Shown here one piece after another: positions 59,301-64,000 of a stretch of DNA of 64,000 nucleotides. Source of the stretch: Prinia subflava. Lineage: Eukaryota > Chordata > Aves > Passeriformes > Cisticolidae. A model generated the notes under the pieces. The model was given only the letters and a program-made list of their open reading frames with translations. It was not told where the DNA came from and did not search any database. Position 1 is the first letter of the stretch. Every line of letters begins with the position of its first letter. A program made the position numbers and the translations under genes. The stretch is from NCBI RefSeq assembly GCF_021018805.1, contig NC_086249.1:77836472-77900471 (forward strand), read 5' to 3'.

Positions 59301-62300
59301 CTGATGTGGAATGGCTGGCAAATGACACCAGTATTGACGTGGTTTATAAACAAAGCAGAGTTACAGAGGGGGAACGACAGTAAGTCTGGCTGAAAGTGCT
59401 TTCTTGTGCTTATTGTTCTAACCTGCAGTGCTACAGGGGCCCTCAGTGCAGTTGAATGCTAGGTAATGAAATGGGAAACGGACATATCTGAAGTGAAGGT
59501 GAGAGCTGAGGAAAAAAAAAAGGGCAGGCAAGCAAAAAAAACCCCACCCAAGCCCAACCAGTCAGTGAACTAAATTCTTTGTCTTTGTTTTTTGTGACAC
59601 GGTATTTTGCAAATGAGACAACCTTTGAGCACATTTTCATGAGCAACTGAGCTGTTTTAAGGGCTGACTGCAGTGGAGAGCAAGGAGACTTGATCTTTCC
59701 CAGTGCTTCTCTTACTTCTTACCCCATGCAAGCAAAGTGGCAACATTCTCTCCCTGACATTCACGAGGTTCTCTGAATACACTAAGACAACAGAAAATTT
59801 TCCAGTGGTTTGATGATTTTTGTTTTGTTTTCTAAATAACGTTGTTTTTCCCCCAAGCTTGTTCTTTTCCACATTAGTGAGTTAAACTGACTCAGACACC
59901 CGCTGAGTGCTGGAACAGATGCTAGGGTAACACTGAAGGGAGTGCTGGTGGGAGGGAGAAACAGGATGTTCCACATCCTCTTGCCCTGATTCATTGTGTC
60001 TCCCAGTCTTGAGGAGCCTTCTTTCAGCTGCCTCATAGCTGCACACCTCAAGGCTTTTCCCACTAGGAAAGGGAGAGACACCTGCTTTCTGTACCTGTGA
60101 TGTGTTACCTGAGTAACTCACTACATCCAGGCACACCTCTAGTGTTTTTCTAAATGTGAGCTAAACTTGCTGACTGGAATCTTTATTGAGGACTAAGTCA
60201 GGTTTTGTTTCTTGTTTCATGAAGCTCAGAGGGTCTGAAAAGATCATTATCCTTGCCTGGTGGCTCTGCCTGTACTGGGGGACAGAGCCCAGAAGGTTCT
60301 TTGGCTCTGGGATGCCATTGCCTCAGCTGTTACTTGCTAAGCTGGTCACACACCAGCTAACACTTTCCCAAAGGGTTTCTGGCCACTGATTAGGGTTGAG
60401 CATGGGCTGGGGGTCATTTCCAACAGAGTTTGGGCAGGTGGCATCAGTCTTTTGAGGGACAAGAATGTTTAACCATTATGGATGTGAGATGGTTTTGGCA
60501 ATTTGTGGCCACCGGTGCCAGATAACAGCATGGCCATGCCGCAGCCAGAGGTAGCATAGGAACTCAGCTGTATGCCCAAGCCTTTAGGTGCTTTTCCATT
60601 CCCTACAGCATGGCTGGGAAAATTAGTTTATAATCTTGTTTATATGGATAAGTGAAAATGCATTGAACCTGTGGCCAGGAATCATAAAAACGTGCTGCAG
60701 CTATAGTCTCTGCCAGCTTTAGAACAGAGCAGCACTTTCTTACTTGGACTTTAAAAATTATTTTTGTTATGCCTATCTCTATCATTATTGCTGTAATATA
60801 TTATCATGCAATTGCTGAAAGACAGTGACAGTGACAGCTGAGGCTCCTGCAGGACACACAGTGTGTGAGACACTCCAGTTCTGCTGGAAGCCCTAATTAT
60901 GGCAGCATTACAAAACAGCTCAAATGCCACTGGGAAAACAAATTCCCTGCAGAAATCTCTGGCAAAGAGCTCCTGGGAGGAGTGCCCAGGGAATTCCATT
61001 GCTGCCTTGCCATGCAGGCTCATGATGGGCAATTGCTCGGGTAATGACTAAAAGATATTAAGGGATGATGTTTGAATCCAGCTAAAAAACCACTTTTGAA
61101 TAGTGGGACTCCTAAAATAATCAAGTTGAAATTAGCTGGAAACTTCTTGGACAGTTTCTTGGATTGAGCTATTGTCTTTGAGCATGTGATAGACAGGAGT
61201 GGTGGTTCAGCTTTCTCAGAGAACATTTGCAGGGTTATGTTCTCCATATGTCCTCTTCCAGCTGATCATAAGAATTAACCTGAGCTGGTCAGAGAGAAGG
61301 AATGATGTCCTTGCACAACGCTGTGAAGTGAGCTCAAAGATACACAAAATTCCACTTACCTTTTTCCTCTCCCTTTTCTTTATTTTTGCAAGACAAATCC
61401 AAGTATTTTTTTCCCTCTAGATTCCAAAAAATGCAGGATAGGTAAATGCCCATGAGACTCAAGTAGTTAGCACAACTGGACTGAAGACACAGGCATCCTT
61501 GAATGCTGAGGGGCTGGTTCAGAAATGAACCAATATCCAATGCATTTGCTTGCAAAGTGCTGTAAGAATGAACATATCAAATAGAGAAAAACCATCTCAT
61601 TAAAATATTTAACATTAAATCTTTCTTATTCTTCTAGAGAAATTGTAGAAAATGGTGAAAACTTCATTGAAGTACCACTGATTTTTGATTCTGTTGAGGA
61701 AGTGGACTTTTACACAGACTTCACCTGTCTGGCCCAGAACACATATGGATACCAAGTACTGCCAACAAGAGTCAAGCAGGAAGGTAGTTATTTTTATTGC
61801 TTATTTTTGATAATTTTTATTATTATTCTAATGCTAAATTATCATCTGATCTGTTTATACTGTAAGAGCTGGTGCTGGGATGAGTTACTGCCTGGGGGAA
61901 ATCTGGTTGCCTCTTTCACCTGTAGTCTTTGACACAGCCTGTTCACAAAAGGCACCTTCTGTAGGTCATTTACTGGCATTTATGCAGGGATAGGGATTGG
62001 TCTGTGCTGGTGTATCTGTTTATTGGATAAGACTCCAATTTAGATACACTTTGTGAAACAAGTGGTCCAGTGAGACTACTGGCAAGCTCTCTTTGCAGCA
62101 GGGCCAAATCTCCTCCAGTTCCTCAACAAGTACGGGAAAAAAAGACAAAAACAGAATAAATTGTTAGATTATTTCTTTTCCTCTTGCACAGACTGCTGCC
62201 AAAATAACAAGAAGTGTAAATTATGATGGGTGTTGTTATTTTGGCTCCTGGTGATGGGAAGAGAAGACCTAAACTCAGTGCAATTAATATTGCAGTGTGA

Positions 62301-63183
62301 TAAACCATTGGCCAAGAACCAGTTGTATAAACAATGTGAAGCTGTTTCTTTGCATGATGTTGGTGAATCACCAAAGCTTGCTCACACTGTCTTAGAAAGG
62401 CACGTGAACACTTTCAGACTTCATTATCAGTTATGACTTACACCAGCACCCTGTGATGAAAGATTTGTACTCGTTTTGCTGGATCATGTGCTGCCCTTGT
62501 CTTCCATGAGCTACACAGGAAAAACTACAGAAGAGGCAATATACATTGGAACAATCTAGAATGATTTGGACAGACACTGGTGTTGGAAATTAGCTGGATT
62601 TGGGAAGAAGTTCTGAGTCTTGGGTTGATCATAGCTAAGCTGCTCTGTAGGAAAAAATTACTCACACAACTTGAATGTGGGCTAATTGTTAAGTATTCCT
62701 GTTCCACATGGTGCTTGGATTTCCTGCTTGGAGTGTCTGCTTTTAACAAACCAAGATAGAAAGCACACAGCTGCTCTGTCTGATCAGGGGTTCAGAAAGT
62801 TGGGTGTATGTAAAAGATTGAACTTTAAATTCTCACTCTGTTGTTTTTCAGTCCTTCCTCCTGTCTTCATGAACACATTTCCCAGAGTGCTCAATCTCTT
62901 CCTTTCAAAGGTGATAAGCTCTGCTGGAAGGTTAACTTGCAGACATCCTTTTTATTGCCATTTCTCCTCTTCCCACTTGAGTGTAGAGGACTGTGTTCCT
63001 GGGAGTTTGTTGTTTTATTCTGTTTTACCAATATTTAATTTGTTTACTTTTCCAGCTGTCGGTCTGTCCTGGTACATTGCAATGATTCCTGTTGCGCTGG
63101 CCTGTGTGATCATGGGAGGGATATGCATGCACAAGTGCTGGAAGCAGAGAGCTGATAAAGGATATACAATACCAAAGGTTTAA
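53239..63183 (+). CDS. IL1R2: IL1R2, interleukin-1 receptor type 2 (decoy)
   Basis: Gene-level entry. Coding segments: 53239-53317, 53412-53670, 55647-55821, 57191-57365, 58466-58531, 59244-59379, 61638-61783 and 63056-63183, giving 387 residues against about 398 in human. The protein binds IL-1 at the cell surface but cannot signal, so it acts as a sink. Order: signal peptide 1-18, Ig domain 1 (about 27-118), Ig 2 (about 119-228), Ig 3 (about 229-345), membrane helix 349-370, tail 371-387. The paired cysteines of each Ig fold and several N-glycosylation motifs (NIT, NGS, NSS, NRT, NDT) are visible. There is no TIR domain, which separates it from IL1R1. The ATG at 53239 was chosen because a hydrophobic leader with the ASAF cleavage context follows. 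It has A at -3. Confidence 0.96.
53412..53670 (+). CDS. IL1R2: IL1R2 exon 3: Ig domain 1
   Basis: Separated from exon 2 by an intron of only 94 bases. Acceptor ttatatag, donor gtaggt, phase 1 to 2. Encodes ESCPDHTVFFKHYYELHGEP, then VVLKCPSP, the NITWHKNGSN strand and tryptophan, and ends LEDSGVYICTKR. Cysteines of the Ig fold and the D-S-G-x-Y-x-C motif are present. Confidence 0.96.
53671..55646 (+). other. IL1R2: IL1R2 intron 3
   Basis: 1976 bases. No coding sequence or mobile element recognised. Confidence 0.65.
55647..55821 (+). CDS. IL1R2: IL1R2 exon 4: end of Ig 1 and first half of Ig 2
   Basis: 175 bases, acceptor gctggcag, donor gtagaa, ending in phase 0. Encodes NSSYCAEVSIHLTVVEKTAA, then YPQVLFTFTSGKIVCPDLWD and ends SLELKWYK. 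The NSSYC, VCPDL and WYK motifs match IL1R2 of mammals. Confidence 0.96.
55822..57190 (+). other. IL1R2: IL1R2 intron 4
   Basis: 1369 bases, AT-leaning. No gene or mobile element recognised. Confidence 0.65.
57191..57365 (+). CDS. IL1R2: IL1R2 exon 5: second half of Ig 2
   Basis: 175 bases, acceptor ctttctccag, donor gtaaat, phase 0 to 1. Encodes DALPLEDDNERFIILKGSAS, then LPTDAGYYTCKMSF and ends ITRTIQLETV. The DAGYYTC motif closes the second Ig fold. A CR1 insertion begins about 20 bases after the donor. Confidence 0.96.
57383..57848 (+). mobile_element. CR1 LINE 3' fragment, plus strand
   Basis: Clear CR1 tail of about 465 bases: gagatggagcacctctcgta, then gaaaggccgagagaatttgg, ttgagcctggaaaagagaag, ggcacaggctgcccagagaa, gttggatggggatttgagca and the end ccaactaaaaccattctgtg followed by gattcca. 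It is in the same orientation as IL1R2 and starts about 17 bases past the exon 5 donor. No open reading frame remains. Confidence 0.95.
58163..58176 (+). promoter_or_regulatory. Candidate CTCF site
   Basis: CCGGCAGGGGGCGC matches the CTCF core CCASYAGRKGGCRS at 13 of 14 positions. It lies inside the CpG island. Confidence 0.5.
58185..58246. repeat. 16-bp GC-rich minisatellite, four units
   Basis: Units at 58185-58200 and 58201-58216 are identical (cgcgctcccgtcagag). The unit at 58217-58232 differs by one base, and the one at 58233-58246 is two bases shorter. A partial fifth follows. Confidence 0.9.
58466..58531 (+). CDS. IL1R2: IL1R2 exon 6: linker to Ig domain 3
   Basis: A 66-base exon, acceptor ttctgccaag, donor gtaagg, phase 1-1. 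Encodes EQEKRITPIIVYPAQKTTSA, then AL and the first base of a glycine codon. It corresponds to the human TIPVIISPLKTISASLG segment. The basic KKKK run of human is replaced by EQEKR. Confidence 0.93.
58532..59243 (+). other. IL1R2: IL1R2 intron 6
   Basis: 712 bases with no recognised element. Confidence 0.65.
59244..59379 (+). CDS. IL1R2: IL1R2 exon 7: Ig domain 3, first part
   Basis: 136 bases, acceptor tgtgacag, donor gtaagt (the exon ends in CA), phase 1 to 2. Encodes GSKMTLPCKVFVGLSSHFQT, then DVEWLANDTSIDVVYKQSRV and ends EGER. The LPCKVF, WLANDT and RVTEG motifs match human IPCKVF, WTANDT and RVTEG. Confidence 0.96.
59380..61637 (+). other. IL1R2: IL1R2 intron 7
   Basis: 2258 bases. 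No gene or mobile element recognised. Confidence 0.65.
61638..61783 (+). CDS. IL1R2: IL1R2 exon 8: Ig domain 3, second part
   Basis: 146 bases, acceptor tcttctag, donor gtagtt, phase 2 to 1. Encodes EIVENGENFIEVPLIFDSVE, then DFYTDFTCLAQNTYGYQ and ends RVKQE. The IEVPLIFD motif is shared with human IL1R2, and the cysteine of FTCLAQN closes the third Ig fold. Confidence 0.96.
61784..63055 (+). other. IL1R2: IL1R2 intron 8
   Basis: 1272 bases. No recognised element. An open frame from about 62686 runs into the next exon, but its upstream part is not receptor-like. Confidence 0.65.
63056..63183 (+). CDS. IL1R2: IL1R2 exon 9: membrane helix and short tail
   Basis: Acceptor cttttccag. Encodes AVGLSWYIAMIPVALACVIM, then GGICMHKCWKQRADKGYTIP and KV, with TAA at 63181-63183. 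The helix spans about residues 349-370. The GGIxMHxxCK-like boundary agrees with human GGIWMHRRCK. The tail of 17 residues has no TIR domain, the hallmark of the decoy receptor. It is shorter than the human tail of about 29; a possible alternative ending is described under findings. Confidence 0.93.
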
Positions 63184-63998
63184 AATCCACTTGGTTCTCC
63201 AACTGCCAACAGAACAAAAAATCACCCTGGCTATCTTTCATTTCAGACACAGAGAGAGCATTTCAGACCTGATATACTGGATTCCCACCAGACTGATAAC
63301 AACAGCTCTTTCCCACTTTTCCCAGTCTTCTATGATCTGATGAAGTCAAGAATATAAGTTTGCATTTTTATGCTGCTTAGATGCAGGAAATCTAGTTCTA
63401 TTATTTGGCAACTAGGGTGCAATCTAGAATTTTGGAACATAAAATCGTGCTCTGGATATGGGAAGAGTAGGCAAAGGGAGGTGCTCTCACCCTTTATAAT
63501 TCCAATAGATGAACTATTTTTAAAAAGAAAAGGAAAAGAACTCCCCTAAAATCTAAAAAGGGACGCTAAGGAAGCTTGTGACAGTAGAACTATTTGACAC
63601 TAGAGCGAAAAAGCAATTTTTCAATGCAAACAGACTAAATTTATTTTACTTCAGTCTAAAAAGAGCTGTTTGTTTTCCCTTTCCCAGAGCCAAATGCAGT
63701 TGTCATGGCAACTGTATATCTATGAACTCCTCCACAGAAAAACTAATTTTGTTCTCCATTTGGATCACCCTTTGCTTAAATAGACTGTCTCAGAATATCC
63801 CTCTCCCCGAGATAACTCCATCTGTGTAACAGATAACTGTACGCAGAAGAATTCAGTTCTGTGTTATCTACCAATATGTTGTAGCTGGAGATTCATAGGC
63901 AGCTGTAACATGTTGTCCTCTTTGCCAAGGAAAGAACTGAAAGGATGTTTAAGTGTTTTGAGAGCAATTTGGCTAATAAAAAGTTTTATTTCTGGAAG
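63184..63998 (+). other. IL1R2: IL1R2 3' untranslated region
   Basis: About 0.8 kb from the stop codon to the inferred cleavage site after the AATAAA at 63975. It is AT-rich. An ATTTA pentamer occurs near 63638. The window ends here, so the true end may be slightly beyond. Confidence 0.7.
63975..63980 (+). terminator. IL1R2: Poly(A) signal of IL1R2
   Basis: AATAAA in ggctaataaaaagttttatt. It lies 0.8 kb after the stop, with T-rich sequence following. Cleavage is expected 15-25 bases on, at the edge of the window. Confidence 0.7.
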
Positions 63999-64000
63999 TG

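Noticed and set aside
53239..63183. Alternative assignment to IL1R1 or another TIR receptor
   Set aside because: The tail has 17 residues and stops; no TIR exon lies before the poly(A) signal, and Ig motifs match IL1R2.
1..64000. tRNA, rRNA, CRISPR or bacterial operon features
   Set aside because: None seen; the window is eukaryotic with spliced genes throughout.

Overview
The window is vertebrate nuclear DNA, almost certainly from a bird. It holds CR1 LINE tails and a solo LTR of a type common in avian genomes. Introns are compact, and two genes that neighbour each other in tetrapods, MAP4K4 and IL1R2, lie head to tail on the + strand about 20 kb apart. I see no bacterial-type operons, CRISPR arrays, tRNA or rRNA genes.

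Positions 1-31860 carry the 3' two thirds of MAP4K4 (HGK), a Ste20/GCK-family MAP4 kinase. Seventeen coding exons between 863 and 28727 join without a frame break into 813 residues: the disordered, Ser/Pro-rich middle of the protein, then the complete C-terminal citron-homology (CNH) domain. The kinase and coiled-coil exons lie upstream of the window. A 3' UTR of about 3.1 kb follows, with several poly(A) signals; the best distal one is at 31834. One in-frame cassette exon (8800-8991), a tandem CAGTAG acceptor (11761) and two phase 0-0 exons mark likely alternative splicing.

Positions 31861-51400 are intergenic. Nothing here is supported as a gene. The stretch contains two CR1 fragments, an uninterrupted run of 56 A, and a minus-strand cluster of open frames around 43.4-44.6 kb that I cannot identify.

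Positions 51460-64000 carry all or nearly all of IL1R2, the interleukin-1 decoy receptor. There is a TATA promoter with C/EBP-like and NF-kB-like sites, a mostly untranslated first exon, and eight coding exons giving 387 residues: signal peptide, three Ig domains, one membrane helix and a 17-residue tail with no TIR domain. A poly(A) signal lies at 63975. MAP4K4 acts in stress and JNK signalling and IL1R2 sequesters IL-1. Their adjacency is conserved synteny, and nothing in the sequence shows joint control.

The part least explained by known gene structure is a CpG island inside IL1R2 intron 5 (58020-58335). It contains a near-consensus CTCF core and a 16-bp tandem repeat, and its reading frame stays open into exon 6. 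It could be an internal promoter or insulator of the decoy-receptor gene. No wholly new gene system is supported by the sequence.
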